NCBI GenBank assembly: GCA_027451525.1
Contig: DAIDJF010000008.1
Span: 45,621 to 109,620 of the forward strand
Direction of reading: 5' to 3'
Origin: Ktedonobacterales bacterium
GTDB lineage: Bacteria; Chloroflexota; Ktedonobacteria; Ktedonobacterales; Ktedonobacteraceae
Length of the DNA stretch: 64,000 nt
Position 1 is the stretch's first letter. Each line of letters opens with the position of its first letter. The notes under the pieces are model-generated. The model was not told where the DNA came from and did not search any database. It saw only the letters and a list, made by a program, of their open reading frames with translations. The position numbers and the translations under genes were made by a program. Below are positions 1 to 8,601 of the stretch, one piece after another.

Positions 1-162
1 TTGCGTGAATTGGCTCCTGTTCCTGCTAATGAGATAATGTTTTGGGATGATAGTGAGCTAAACGTTACGACTGCGCGTCAGGCTGGATTGCAGGCTGAGG
101 TGTATACCGATTTTGCGGACTTTCAGCAGAAAATGCGTCTTTTTCTGGCGCAAGATATCTAA
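1..162 (+). CDS. HAD-family hydrolase, C-terminal fragment (cut by window edge)
   Basis: The first 53 codons read open from base 1 to a TAA at 160-162. The segment FWDDSELNVTTARQAG resembles the last conserved motif of haloacid-dehalogenase-type (HAD subfamily IA) phosphatases, where the acidic pair helps hold Mg2+ and is followed by a 'V..AR.AG..A' helix. The start and the nucleophile Asp lie outside the window, so substrate cannot be guessed. The stop is 11 bases before the next start codon, and the downstream Shine-Dalgarno overlaps the stop, so the two genes are probably co-transcribed and translationally coupled. Confidence 0.7.
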   Translation: MRELAPVPANEIMFWDDSELNVTTARQAGLQAEVYTDFADFQQKMRLFLAQDI

Positions 163-173
163 GGAGATGGGTG

Positions 174-650
174 ATGATGGAACAGGACATGTTTATAATT
201 CGCGAGGCAAGGCCAGAAGAAGCGGCATTGATCAGTGAGCTGGCGCAGCGTTCTAAGGCTTATTGGGGCTATAATGAGGCATTTTTGGCAGCGGCGCGTG
301 CTGATCTCACGATCACACCCGAATATATTACTACCTATTGTGTTTTTGTACTCGAAAAGCAAGGGCATGTGCTGGGTTTCTATAGTTTGAAGGATGAAGA
401 GCAGGATGGTGAGATTCTGCTCGATAATCTTTTTTTGGATCCTGAAGCAATTGGGCATGGTCATGGCAAACGGCTCTGGGAGCATGCGATTGCGAACGCA
501 AAGCAGCGTGGTTGTCATACGATGGTTTTGATCAGCGAACCATTTGCCGAGGGTTTTTATCTGTCCAGGGGAGCGGAGCGTGTTGGTATGGTTGCTTCTG
601 GGGTGGTCGAGGGACGGCTGCTCCCGCTGATGCGTGTTGCGTTGAAATAG
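174..650 (+). CDS. GNAT-family N-acetyltransferase
   Basis: A protein of 158 residues with the GNAT fold signature. A beta strand EILLDNLFLDPEAIGHG leads into the acetyl-CoA pyrophosphate-binding loop GHGHGKRLWEHA, matching the family Q/RxxGxG/A pattern, followed by the helix and the 'GFYLSRGAERVG' C-terminal strand typical of single-domain acetyltransferases. AAGGAG at 161-166 is 7 bases before ATG 174. GTG 171 and ATG 177 are alternative starts. It acts in the cytosol and transfers acetyl from acetyl-CoA to an amine. The acceptor is unknown, and a small molecule is more likely than a ribosomal protein because there is no Rim-type context. Probably in one transcript with the HAD hydrolase upstream. 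Confidence 0.85.
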   Translation: MMEQDMFIIREARPEEAALISELAQRSKAYWGYNEAFLAAARADLTITPEYITTYCVFVLEKQGHVLGFYSLKDEEQDGEILLDNLFLDPEAIGHGHGKRLWEHAIANAKQRGCHTMVLISEPFAEGFYLSRGAERVGMVASGVVEGRLLPLMRVALK

Positions 651-765
651 GATAGATAGGGGGAAACGGATGGCAACGTGTCGGCCAGGACACCTCGCCA
701 ACCGTCTTCCCTTTCGTACGATCTTTTCAGATCATTCTCTTGATATTTTATTTGGCCTGTGCCTG

Positions 766-2277
766 CTATGCCCTGGCGACTGGCTCCAACTTGGGGTCAC
801 GTGGAGCAGGCAAATGATCGTACAGGTCGGCAATCAGATCAGAGCGCAGTGACGCGGAGCCAGGATCATCCCACAGGTTTTCCCATTGGTATGGGTCCTC
901 CTTAATGTTGTAGAGTTCGCCTTCTGAAGAACCTTCATAGACCGTGCAAATATAGCCATCACGATAGATGGTGCGCAGGTGTTGATCAATATGCTGGCTA
1001 TCCCATTCCGTGATGACACGTTCTCGCTTGGAATCCTGCGCAGTGGGAAGCGGAGAGCCTTCCATCCAGGTGGGAACGGGCAACCCGGCGATGTGGCAGA
1101 ATGTCGGCGCAAGATCAAGCAGACCAACAGGTGCTGGTACCTCTGCTGGCGCGACATGGGCTACTGGTGCCGGTCGCCAGATTAGTGGAACATGCATGAG
1201 CGCATCGGTGTGGTAAGGTCCCTTAAATAGCAGTCCAAAATCTCCTTGCAGTTCACCGTGATCGCTGCAAAAGAACACATCGGTCTCGTTCTCCCAGCCC
1301 CGTTCTGCCAGACTGGCTAGAACTTTTCCACACGCTTCATCGATCAGTTCATTTTTCACATGAATGAGCGCGTTCACCTCGCGTACCTGATCGGGCGTCA
1401 TCAGTTGTGGAACAAAGCCAGGAGCACCTTCCAGATTATCGACTTGCCCGTTGTAATATTCAAGCCAATGATGTGGCTTCTTGGCGAGGATTTTCTGGAT
1501 TTGTTCTTCTGAACCAGGATAGCCCGCAGGAAGATCGAGATCACGCCAATTGATTCGGCGCGCTTCCTCTGCTGGAGGATCCCAGGGATGATGGGGATCA
1601 GGAAAGCTCATCCAGATGAACCAATCTTCATCGTCCCGTAGCGAGGAGAGGTATGCAATCGTACGGTCAGCTACCCAATCCGTATGATAGTGTTCGCGTG
1701 GGATAGGGTTATAGGCCACTTGCGGCGCTCCGGTATCTCCTCCGCCTTCGTGGTTCATTGTGAGCGTCCCATCTTTAATAAAGAAGAGTTGAAAGAAGCC
1801 TTGCATCTCGGTTGGATAGTGGTCGCGCAACCATTTGCCATAATGCCAGCGTGCCACAGGAGAGTGCATTGCCAGTTCCATATGTTCGAAACCCCGATGT
1901 GGTCCCGTTGAGCCTTGCAGCGCCATCGTATTTTCAGGAAAGGGATGGCTGAAGTCGAGCGCTGGTTCAAAATGTGCCTTACCGATCAACGCTGTGCGAT
2001 AGCCGCCGGCGTCGTGCAGGTAGGCCGCGACACTCGGCGCATCGGCAGGCAATGGTACCCCATTGGCCCATACGCCATGCGTCCGTACCAATTGTCCGGT
2101 AAGCATGGTGGCCCGGCTTGGCATGCAGACCACATTCTGGTTATGTGCCCGGCGATAATTGATGCCAGTCGCGGCTAACCTGTCAGCCACAGGCGTACGC
2201 GCGATCTGACCGCCATTACAAGCAAGCGAATCGTAGCGTTGTTGGTCAGTCGTGATAAAAAGAATCTTGCGTCCCAT
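766..2277 (-). CDS. Sulfatase (formylglycine-dependent, alkaline-phosphatase superfamily)
   Basis: A protein of 503 residues. The N-terminus LFITTDQQRYDSLAC carries the Asp/Gln metal-site strand. Cys51 lies in CMPSRATMLTG, the C-x-P-x-R sulfatase signature whose Cys is converted to formylglycine, here the Cys-type form that aerobic FGE would modify. Further Ca2+/catalytic elements are visible as FCSDHGELQGDFGLLFKG and the HHPWDPP loop. No signal peptide is present, so it appears cytoplasmic. It would hydrolyse a sulfate (or phosphonate) ester. It is the last gene of the TetR-P450-unknown-sulfatase run, starting 78 bases after the preceding stop, with AGGAGG-like ribosome binding just upstream. 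Substrate is unknown, and no FGE gene is seen in this window. Confidence 0.9.
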   Translation of the reverse strand: MGRKILFITTDQQRYDSLACNGGQIARTPVADRLAATGINYRRAHNQNVVCMPSRATMLTGQLVRTHGVWANGVPLPADAPSVAAYLHDAGGYRTALIGKAHFEPALDFSHPFPENTMALQGSTGPHRGFEHMELAMHSPVARWHYGKWLRDHYPTEMQGFFQLFFIKDGTLTMNHEGGGDTGAPQVAYNPIPREHYHTDWVADRTIAYLSSLRDDEDWFIWMSFPDPHHPWDPPAEEARRINWRDLDLPAGYPGSEEQIQKILAKKPHHWLEYYNGQVDNLEGAPGFVPQLMTPDQVREVNALIHVKNELIDEACGKVLASLAERGWENETDVFFCSDHGELQGDFGLLFKGPYHTDALMHVPLIWRPAPVAHVAPAEVPAPVGLLDLAPTFCHIAGLPVPTWMEGSPLPTAQDSKRERVITEWDSQHIDQHLRTIYRDGYICTVYEGSSEGELYNIKEDPYQWENLWDDPGSASLRSDLIADLYDHLPAPRDPKLEPVARA

Positions 2278-2355
2278 CGGATAAAACCTCCTTGTTCATG
2301 CAACAAACTATGTGCATATCGATTTGACCGTCGGGTAAGCGAAAATGTGGCAAGG

Positions 2356-2892
2356 TCAACACGTGCCTTCGTAGTGTTGAACGATGCGTTGGGGTGTCGA
2401 AGCGTCGCAAGAGATAAAAGATCGTAGAGCCTCCCGCGCCTGTAATCCTGCTGTAGCGGCCACATCGTTGAACGTGGGAACAGGATCTAGCCCAACACGT
2501 GTCGCCGCACTGTAGAGGAAGGCCAGTGAGACTAGTAGATCATGAGGATCTACGTGTCCGTCCGTATATGCCGCGGCAGCAAGTCCCTGACGCAGAAGAG
2601 CACCATCTGTCGCTGTTCGCATACTGCGTGAAACACGTCGCATGTAGATGACAGCATTATCAAAACGGGCGTATAAGGACAGCAAAGGCGTAATTGAACA
2701 TTCGTCTGAGGCGAAGAAGTGCTTCAATTGCGTTTGCTGTTGTGGATTGCCCTCCAGGTAGAGTGCGCTCAGCGCATGGAATTTCGTGTCCAGTGGATCA
2801 GGATAAGCACGCATGAAGTACGCTTTTTCCTCAATATCTCCCGGCATCGCTGTCCATTGAGCGAGACGCAGATGAAAGGTCTGGTTATCCAT
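2356..2892 (-). CDS. Unknown helical protein in P450/sulfatase operon
   Basis: I do not recognise this family. The chosen start (MDNQTFHL) gives 178 residues. AAGGAGG lies 5-11 bases upstream and overlaps the P450 stop codon, so translation is coupled; a further upstream in-frame start would overlap the P450 and lacks such a site. The sequence appears mainly alpha-helical, with YPDPLDTKFHALSALY near residue 29, a run of Arg in MRRVSRSMRT, and DGHVDPHDLLVSLAFLYSAA, which has an EF-hand-like flavour but no full loop. There is no signal peptide, TM segment or Cys pair. Its place between a P450 and a sulfatase suggests an accessory or enzymatic role in the same pathway. This is inference only. 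Confidence 0.75.
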   Translation of the reverse strand: MDNQTFHLRLAQWTAMPGDIEEKAYFMRAYPDPLDTKFHALSALYLEGNPQQQTQLKHFFASDECSITPLLSLYARFDNAVIYMRRVSRSMRTATDGALLRQGLAAAAYTDGHVDPHDLLVSLAFLYSAATRVGLDPVPTFNDVAATAGLQAREALRSFISCDASTPQRIVQHYEGTC

Positions 2893-2902
2893 TCGTACCT
2901 CC

Positions 2903-4039
2903 TTAGCTCTGACGGAAGGTGATTGGGAGCCGCTTGACGCCATACATCAGGGGACTACCTACATGTTCTAATGCAACTTCACGGACTCGTTGGATATCCT
3001 GAAAACGCTCTAAGAGCAGGGTAAGCGCGATTTTGGTTTCTAAGCGAGCCAGCGGTGCGCCGAGGCAGAAGTGAATGCCATGCCCAAAGGCTACGTGACG
3101 GTTGGGCGAACGTCGTATATTAAAGGTATCAGCGTTAGGGAATTGTGTTTCATCTCGATTTGCTGAGCCAAGGACGACCCGAACCCCCTGACCGGCTTTT
3201 ATCATCTGCCCTCCAATAACAGTATCATTTGTAGCTACACGGCCTGTGAGTTGTACGGGTGAGCGATAGCGTAGCACCTCTTCAATGGCGGAGGGAATGA
3301 GTTCTGGCTCAGTGCGCAAAGCTTCCATCGCTTCAGGAAAGTCATCCAGGCAAAGGAGTGTATTCCCAATCAGATTGGTAGTTGTCTCATTGCCTGCTAC
3401 CAAGAGCAGGATACAGAAGGAAAGCATCTCTGCCTGCGTCAAGTGTTCGCCATCCACTTGTGCATTCAGCAAGGCGCTCACGAGATCGTCCTGGGGATGA
3501 TCCCGACGCTGGGCGATAATTTGGAGGAAATATTCATTCATTTCTGGACGTGGATTGAGATTGTCGTCAGTGATTGAACCAACTACTGCGTCTGACCAGT
3601 GCTTGAAACGTGCACGATCTTCGGAAGGGATGCCGAGCAGTTCAGCAATCACGATAACGGGTAAGGGATAGGCAAGATCATGGACAATATCCATTTGACC
3701 GTTTGGTGCTACCTGATCAAGTAATTGTGTCACGATGCCAGTGATACGGTTGGATAACTGAGTAATGGCACGTGGCGTAAAAGCTTGTGATACAAGATTG
3801 CGCAACTGGCGGTGGCGAGGTGGGTCCATATTCAAGATATTGGGACGTGTTTCAGATATTTCTTTATTTCTTACAGAAGAGAACAGTTTGTAATCGGTCA
3901 ACACTTGTTCTGTATCAGCATAGTCAAACACCGTCCAAGCATTGTGCTGTGGCTGATAGAAGACTGGATGTGACTCGCGCATTGTGCGATAAAGAGGGAA
4001 AGGGTTGAGTGCCTGTCCGCCTAACATGTTGTTCAACAT
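2903..4039 (-). CDS. Cytochrome P450 (bacterial soluble class)
   Basis: A 378-residue protein with all P450 hallmarks: I-helix oxygen-activation motif AGNETT at 215-220, K-helix ExxR as EEVLR at 253-257, and the heme-thiolate loop FGHGIHFCLGAPLAR with axial Cys325. Length and the lack of an N-terminal anchor fit soluble bacterial class I enzymes (CYP107/109-like), which need ferredoxin and ferredoxin reductase. Neither is encoded nearby. It starts 20 bases after the TetR stop with a GAGAGAG-type ribosome site. The TetR upstream and the palindrome before it suggest substrate-induced expression. The role is probably hydroxylation of a small organic compound; the substrate is not predictable. 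Confidence 0.95.
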   Translation of the reverse strand: MLNNMLGGQALNPFPLYRTMRESHPVFYQPQHNAWTVFDYADTEQVLTDYKLFSSVRNKEISETRPNILNMDPPRHRQLRNLVSQAFTPRAITQLSNRITGIVTQLLDQVAPNGQMDIVHDLAYPLPVIVIAELLGIPSEDRARFKHWSDAVVGSITDDNLNPRPEMNEYFLQIIAQRRDHPQDDLVSALLNAQVDGEHLTQAEMLSFCILLLVAGNETTTNLIGNTLLCLDDFPEAMEALRTEPELIPSAIEEVLRYRSPVQLTGRVATNDTVIGGQMIKAGQGVRVVLGSANRDETQFPNADTFNIRRSPNRHVAFGHGIHFCLGAPLARLETKIALTLLLERFQDIQRVREVALEHVGSPLMYGVKRLPITFRQS

Positions 4040-4059
4040 TTTATCTCTCTCATTCTTAT

Positions 4060-4713
4060 TCAGTGGGTGATATCAGGAATGGAAAACAATGGTGGCAGTT
4101 GCTCTTTGAACAAAGACGTCGGGAAGCCATGTTGCATCACGTATAAGACTCGTTCGGTCATAATATCTGGATTTGGCTCATCCTGTTCAAACCACCAGGT
4201 GATTGCCTGAAGCATTATGCCTGAGAGCAACTGCGCAAGTAAAGGAATGTCATCTTCGGTAAATGGCGTGAGGTCTGGAACATGCTCAAGAAAACGTGTA
4301 AACATCAGCGCGAATACTTCTTTTGCACGAAAACGGTGGGCTATCACACCGCCCATCAAGGCAATGCGAAAGAGGTCACGTTGCTCATAGGCTCTGTGAA
4401 AAATGATGCGCATGATCACGGGTAGCGCGAGAAACTCCTGTCGGTGTATCTCTTCTAAAACCTGTTCGCGCATGGTAACAAAACCATCTTCAAGCAGGGT
4501 ATTGAAGATGGCATCTTTGTCGCGAAAGTGCAGGTAGAAGGTTCCGACCCCTACACCAGCGGTTTCTGTAATCTCGGTGATAGTGGCATCATGATATCCG
4601 CGTGTGGCAAAAACACGACGCGCCGCTATCAAAAGATCGGCACGGGTTTGTGCTCGCCTATTCGCGCCACGTGGCTGTCTGGCTTGCTGTTTGCTCTCTA
4701 GCTCTTGATCCAT
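4060..4713 (-). CDS. TetR-family transcriptional regulator, first gene of P450 operon
   Basis: A protein of 217 residues. The N-terminal helix-turn-helix domain spans roughly residues 24-72 and includes ARRVFATRGYHDATITEI and the recognition-helix region GVGVGTFYLHFRDKDA, a classic TetR pattern. The C-terminal ligand-binding half is divergent, as usual. The N-terminal tail is rich in Gln and Arg. The start codon is 10 bases from a perfect 32-bp palindrome, so repression of its own operon (P450, unknown protein, sulfatase) is the natural reading. The ligand is probably the P450 substrate or a related compound (inference). Confidence 0.93.
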   Translation of the reverse strand: MDQELESKQQARQPRGANRRAQTRADLLIAARRVFATRGYHDATITEITETAGVGVGTFYLHFRDKDAIFNTLLEDGFVTMREQVLEEIHRQEFLALPVIMRIIFHRAYEQRDLFRIALMGGVIAHRFRAKEVFALMFTRFLEHVPDLTPFTEDDIPLLAQLLSGIMLQAITWWFEQDEPNPDIMTERVLYVMQHGFPTSLFKEQLPPLFSIPDITH

Positions 4714-4722
4714 ACGTGCTCC

Positions 4723-4754
4723 TATTTATGAAAGTGAATTCACTTTCATAAATA
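4723..4754. promoter_or_regulatory. Perfect 32-bp palindrome, probable TetR operator
   Basis: Every base from 4723 to 4754 pairs with its partner around the centre of GAATTC (4736-4741); the core reads GAAAGTGAATTCACTTTC. It ends 10 bases before the TetR start codon on the minus strand. TetR regulators commonly bind such dyads in their own promoter. Binding here would block the promoter of the P450 operon. Confidence 0.8.
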
Positions 4755-4931
4755 AATATACTGTGTAAACATGTTCCTGTCAAGGGGATGCACAACAATG
4801 AACGTCCATTTTCGTCTTTCTCTGTTTTTGAGGCGATTTATGATTTTGCTCATTTTAGCAAGGAATGGCTCTTTTTTTCTCCTTCATGATTTTCAGGTAC
4901 AATAAGATGCCTGATTTGGTTAAAAGATAAC

Positions 4932-4960
4932 TTGCACACAGGCCGTATATTTGGTATGCT
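4932..4960 (+). promoter_or_regulatory. Sigma70-type promoter for the TM/PRC-barrel gene
   Basis: TTGCAC (4932-4937), a 17-base spacer and TATGCT (4955-4960) lie 65 bases before the start at 5025. The rest of the 310-base divergent gap holds the TetR palindrome and no visible gene. Confidence 0.55.
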
Positions 4961-5024
4961 AGTGATAGCATAGAGACGAACACGTCTTCTAAGAGCGCAT
5001 ACCAATAGAGGAGAGCGAAAGCGT

Positions 5025-5819
5025 ATGGACAGTTCTCTTCACAGTGCCAATCTCTTGACTGATGAGGTAAGCACAACACAGGTGGCTAATCATGGCGTAG
5101 GCGAAGATGGAGATGCTGAACAGCATCATATTCATCTTCCCAATCCAAGTTTGTGGCCTGTGATGCTCAACGTTGCAATTATAGTTGCCATTGCGGGACT
5201 GTTATTTATCCCGTCAAATCCCTGGATTACTATTGTTGCCGCGCCATTTGTACTCATTGGGATCCTGGGATGGGCATTAGAAGACCCGGCTGCACCGATG
5301 GAAGAGCAGTATATTGCTGTTCAGTCAACAAGTGCACCATCGCGATTTGCCATTGGTCAGGATGTTGTGGATAACGCAGGAAATCTGCTTGGCTCAGTGC
5401 GGGCACGCTTTGCGGACAGATATATCCTGGTGGAGCATGGTAGTGGATTGAGGCTCAAGACCTACTATGTGCCACAGAGTGCGGCGAAAAGTGACCTCAA
5501 GCATGGCCTGGTCATTCTGACTCTCAATGAGGAAGACCTGGTGAGTAAGGGCTTGAATCGCATGCCGGACGACCTGTATAGCGATGTGCCAGAATATGGT
5601 GTACCGCAGACAACAGGTGTGCCACAGTTCGCGCAGGGGCCGTTATCACCTGCAGAGACCGGGCATTATAACTATGGCCGCAGATATCCTGGCATTAACA
5701 CTGACGCAAGTGGTTCTTATCATCATGAAGAAGTCGCTCCACATCCACAGAAGTTTGTGGGCGAACGCCGCAAGATGGTAGCACGCAAGCAGGTGCAGTG
5801 GCAAGAGATGAATGCATAA
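5025..5819 (+). CDS. Two-TM cytochrome-oxidase-subunit-IV-like domain fused to a PRC-barrel domain
   Basis: A protein of 264 residues. After a short acidic N-terminus, HIHLPNPSLWPVMLN leads into two TM helices (about 44-63 and 66-84) ending GWALEDPA. This resembles the small subunit-IV-like proteins of actinobacterial and chloroflexal aa3 oxidases. Residues 108-180 (FAIGQDVVDNAGNLLGSV onward) look like a PRC-barrel/DUF2171 domain. The C-terminal 80 residues are polar, rich in Pro, Tyr and His. Ribosome site GAGGAG precedes ATG 5025. No oxidase subunits are adjacent, so the membrane anchor may simply present the PRC barrel. Exact function unknown. Confidence 0.75.
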   Translation: MDSSLHSANLLTDEVSTTQVANHGVGEDGDAEQHHIHLPNPSLWPVMLNVAIIVAIAGLLFIPSNPWITIVAAPFVLIGILGWALEDPAAPMEEQYIAVQSTSAPSRFAIGQDVVDNAGNLLGSVRARFADRYILVEHGSGLRLKTYYVPQSAAKSDLKHGLVILTLNEEDLVSKGLNRMPDDLYSDVPEYGVPQTTGVPQFAQGPLSPAETGHYNYGRRYPGINTDASGSYHHEEVAPHPQKFVGERRKMVARKQVQWQEMNA

Positions 5820-5823
5820 GTTA

Positions 5824-5877
5824 AATAACAAGAAAAGGGATGTGGACAATGCGTTCACATCCCTTTTCTTGTTATTT
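5824..5877. terminator. Bidirectional rho-independent terminator
   Basis: A 21-bp perfect stem (5824-5844 with 5856-5876) and an 11-base loop, with AT-rich flanks on both sides, sits between the convergent genes ending at 5819 and 5885. Confidence 0.9.
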
Positions 5878-5884
5878 TCAGGCG

Positions 5885-6850
5885 TTATTGTTCGCGCCAT
5901 TCTGAAACCATATTGAGGCGCGTGAATTGCTCTGTAGAGAGCACGCATTGTAAAACTGCGAAGCTATCCTGTAATTGTTGGACTGAGTTGGCTCCGACAA
6001 TCGGTGCCGTGACGCTTGGTTGGGCCAACAACCAGGCTAGTGCTATCGCAGAAGGTGTAGTGCCTACTTCTCTGGCAATGGCCTGCACTTCTTCAATCGT
6101 ATTCCACGCGGCATCTTTGTTATAACGACGGAAAATGGCGGAACTGCGCGCACTTTCTGTTGTTTCGCCGCGCTTATATTTGCCAGTGAGAAATCCAGAT
6201 GCCAGTGGACTATAGGGAATAACACCCAACCCATAGCGTTCACAGATAATTTTCAGGTCCTGCTCAAATTCAGCGCGGTTGACCAGGTTGTAGTGCGGTT
6301 GAAGCGAGTCATAGCGCAGCGTGTTGTGAACATCCGCGTTCCAGAGAGCCTCGATCAATCTCCATGCCGTGTAGTTGGAGGCACCGACATAGCGTACTTT
6401 ACCAGCACGTTGTAGATCATCGAACGCTTTCAATGTCTCATCGATGGGTGTTTCGTCATCGAAAGCGTGGGCCTGATAGAGATCAATGTAGTCCGTTTGT
6501 AAGCGGCGCAAGGAATCTTCGACTGCTTCGACGATGTGTTTACGCGAGAGGCCCTGGTCGTTTGGTAGTGTGCCCATGGGCTGGCGTAGTTTCGTCGCAA
6601 GAATGATCTGGCGGCGATTATTGCGCTCTTTCATCCAGCGACCGATAAACTCCTCAGAGATGCCGCCTGGGTTGCCAGGGAGCCAGCGTGAGTAGAAGTC
6701 GGCGGTATCGATGAAATTACCACCGTTTTCTACAAAAGCGTCCATGATGGCAAACGCAGTGGTTTCATCTGCAGTCCAGCCCCATTGCATGGTGCCGAGG
6801 CACAGGACTGAAACTTTCAGCCCTGTGCGTCCCAATCGTTGATACTTCAT
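5885..6850 (-). CDS. Aldo/keto reductase
   Basis: A 321-residue AKR barrel protein. Catalytic tetrad elements are visible: Asp and Tyr in DTADFYSRW, Lys in [10 protein letters not shown], and His in [19 protein letters not shown]-binding segments appear as [23 protein letters not shown] and the C-terminal [12 protein letters not shown]. It reduces aldehydes or ketones with NADPH in the cytosol. It is the last gene of a minus-strand run and starts 18 bases after the 3-hydroxyacyl-CoA dehydrogenase stop. Its cosubstrate relation to that enzyme is unproven. It ends at a strong bidirectional terminator. Confidence 0.93.
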   Translation of the reverse strand: MKYQRLGRTGLKVSVLCLGTMQWGWTADETTAFAIMDAFVENGGNFIDTADFYSRWLPGNPGGISEEFIGRWMKERNNRRQIILATKLRQPMGTLPNDQGLSRKHIVEAVEDSLRRLQTDYIDLYQAHAFDDETPIDETLKAFDDLQRAGKVRYVGASNYTAWRLIEALWNADVHNTLRYDSLQPHYNLVNRAEFEQDLKIICERYGLGVIPYSPLASGFLTGKYKRGETTESARSSAIFRRYNKDAAWNTIEEVQAIAREVGTTPSAIALAWLLAQPSVTAPIVGANSVQQLQDSFAVLQCVLSTEQFTRLNMVSEWREQ

Positions 6851-6868
6851 GCGTGTGTGCTCATGCTT

Positions 6869-7729
6869 CTAGAGAGACTTCGTATAGTCATAAAAGCCTT
6901 TGCCACTCTTCTTGCCATACATGCCAGATGTGACCATGCGGCGCAGCAGTGGTGGTGGAGCATATAGTGGGTCTTTATACTCCTCGTAGATCGCTTCGGC
7001 AGCCCAGAGCGTTGTATCTAAACCAACGTAATCCAGTAGCGTGAAGGGTCCCATGGGATAGCCGCAGCCAAGTTTCATCGCGGTATCAATATCTTCCTTC
7101 GTTGCCATGCCGTTCTCAAGCATGCGAATAGCCGCGATCAGGTAGGGAATGAGCAGGAAGTTGACAATGAAACCCGCGGTATCCTTTGCGAGTACAGGTG
7201 TTTTGCCGAGCGAGAGGGCGAACTCGCGCACGGTGCTGATCGTCTCATCCGAGGTCGAGATGGTACGCACGATTTCTACGAGCTTCATGACGGGAGCGGG
7301 ATTGAAAAAGTGTAGTCCACACACCTTATCAGGGCGTTTTGTGACTGCGCCCATTTGTGTGACACTAAGCGATGAGGTATTACTGAGGAGAAGTGCGCCA
7401 GGTTTGACGATGCGGTCAAGAGCGGGAAAAATGCGTAGTTTCTCCTCCATGTTTTCGAGAACCGCCTCGATGACGATATCACAATCGGCGAAATCTTCCA
7501 GATTGAGCGTGCCGTGTAAACGAGAGCGGTTTTCTTCAAGCTGGCCTTGTGTTAGTTTGCCTTTATTCGTCATCATTTCCCATGCGCTATGGATACGTGC
7601 CATACCGCGATCAAGGAACTCTTGATTGACCTCGCGTACGATGGTTTCGTAGCCAGATTGCGCGCATGTTTGTGCAATACCTCCACCCATGAGGCCACAG
7701 CCAATCACACCAACTTTACGAATCATCAT
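6869..7729 (-). CDS. hbd: 3-hydroxybutyryl-CoA dehydrogenase (3-hydroxyacyl-CoA dehydrogenase family)
   Basis: A 286-residue single-function dehydrogenase of normal length. The N-terminal Rossmann motif VGVIGCGLMGGGIAQ binds NAD(H). The catalytic His is in GLHFFNPAPVMKLVEIV and the conserved Asn in AGFIVNFLLIPYL. The C-terminal dimer domain carries MKLGCGYPMGPFTLLDYVG. It interconverts 3-hydroxyacyl-CoA and 3-oxoacyl-CoA, used in butyrate/PHB metabolism or beta-oxidation. GGAGGT lies just upstream of the tandem ATGATG start. It sits 11 bases after the alpha/beta hydrolase stop, and the whole run looks like one transcript. The symbol is a family label; a phenylacetate-type PaaH role is also possible. 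Confidence 0.93.
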   Translation of the reverse strand: MMIRKVGVIGCGLMGGGIAQTCAQSGYETIVREVNQEFLDRGMARIHSAWEMMTNKGKLTQGQLEENRSRLHGTLNLEDFADCDIVIEAVLENMEEKLRIFPALDRIVKPGALLLSNTSSLSVTQMGAVTKRPDKVCGLHFFNPAPVMKLVEIVRTISTSDETISTVREFALSLGKTPVLAKDTAGFIVNFLLIPYLIAAIRMLENGMATKEDIDTAMKLGCGYPMGPFTLLDYVGLDTTLWAAEAIYEEYKDPLYAPPPLLRRMVTSGMYGKKSGKGFYDYTKSL

Positions 7730-7740
7730 TGATATACCTC

Positions 7741-8601
7741 CTATGCAATAAATGAGCGTATTGCTTGCACTGGTCCCGGTTCAACACCGAAAATAATGGT
7801 GTAGTGGTTCAGTGTTGGGAAGTTGATGTATTTGCAGTGCGAAATATGTTGTTGCATTGCTGTGGTTGCCTCTTCCGACAACAACTGATCCTGTTCAGAG
7901 AATAAGCCTTTTCCAGCACGTAAAACAAGGGTAGGAGCGGTAACGTGCTCCCATTGTTGCTCTGGTGCTGCCTCGCTATAACGTTGCCCTTCTTCAAGTA
8001 CTCCTTGGCGATAACATTTGGATGAGACGGAGCCATCATCATTTGGCATGATATCGTGCTGGAAGTAGAGGTCCAGGTATGCATTCCAGGGTTGAAGGAA
8101 GGGAGCCTGTTTTAAACGATCAATGTATTCTTTGCGCGAGGGAACGGGCATTCCGAGGCGACTAATCGAGGCGGTGAGCCATGCAGGTTGCTCTTCGGGT
8201 GTACTCCAAGGTAATGGTGCTCCGGCATCGATCAGCACTAATTTGCTGACGCGGTCGGGATGATGGGCAGCGAAATAGAGCGAAATGAGGGCACCGAGTG
8301 AGTGCCCTATCAGGATGGGACGCTCCAAGCCTAATTCATCGAGTAAAGCAAGCAGGTCTGCGGCATGGATGGGGACGCTATAACCATCTTCGGGTTTATC
8401 GCTGTCACCGCGTCCACGCAAGTCGTAAGCGAAGACACGATGGTCTGTTGCCAGCTCGTCAGCGATAGCCTGAAAACAAAAAGCGTTGGCAGTCAAACCA
8501 TGCACACAGATAACGGGTGAACCTTGTTCGCCCCATTGTATGACATGGAGTGTAACATCATCAGCGATGAGGAATTCATCGCGAACCGGGTTTTTCAACA
8601 T
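7741..8601 (-). CDS. Alpha/beta-fold hydrolase
   Basis: A protein of 286 residues with the alpha/beta hydrolase order: oxyanion HG in VICVHGLTANAF, nucleophile elbow GHSLGALIS, acidic region following LVLRAGKGLF, and the catalytic His in TLNHYTIIFG. The AYDLRGRGDSDKPEDG stretch is typical of the epoxide hydrolase/haloperoxidase-like group. It is probably a cytosolic esterase or C-C hydrolase. The ATG at 8601 has AAGGAGT 6 bases upstream, placing its first 26 bases inside the end of the HIT gene; the overlap suggests translational coupling. Substrate unknown; the acyl-CoA dehydrogenase downstream hints at acyl metabolism. Confidence 0.92.
   Translation of the reverse strand: MLKNPVRDEFLIADDVTLHVIQWGEQGSPVICVHGLTANAFCFQAIADELATDHRVFAYDLRGRGDSDKPEDGYSVPIHAADLLALLDELGLERPILIGHSLGALISLYFAAHHPDRVSKLVLIDAGAPLPWSTPEEQPAWLTASISRLGMPVPSRKEYIDRLKQAPFLQPWNAYLDLYFQHDIMPNDDGSVSSKCYRQGVLEEGQRYSEAAPEQQWEHVTAPTLVLRAGKGLFSEQDQLLSEEATTAMQQHISHCKYINFPTLNHYTIIFGVEPGPVQAIRSFIA

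Noticed and set aside
159..701. Long antisense frame over the GNAT gene
   Set aside because: The plus strand has clear acetyltransferase motifs and a ribosome site; the antisense frame has none.
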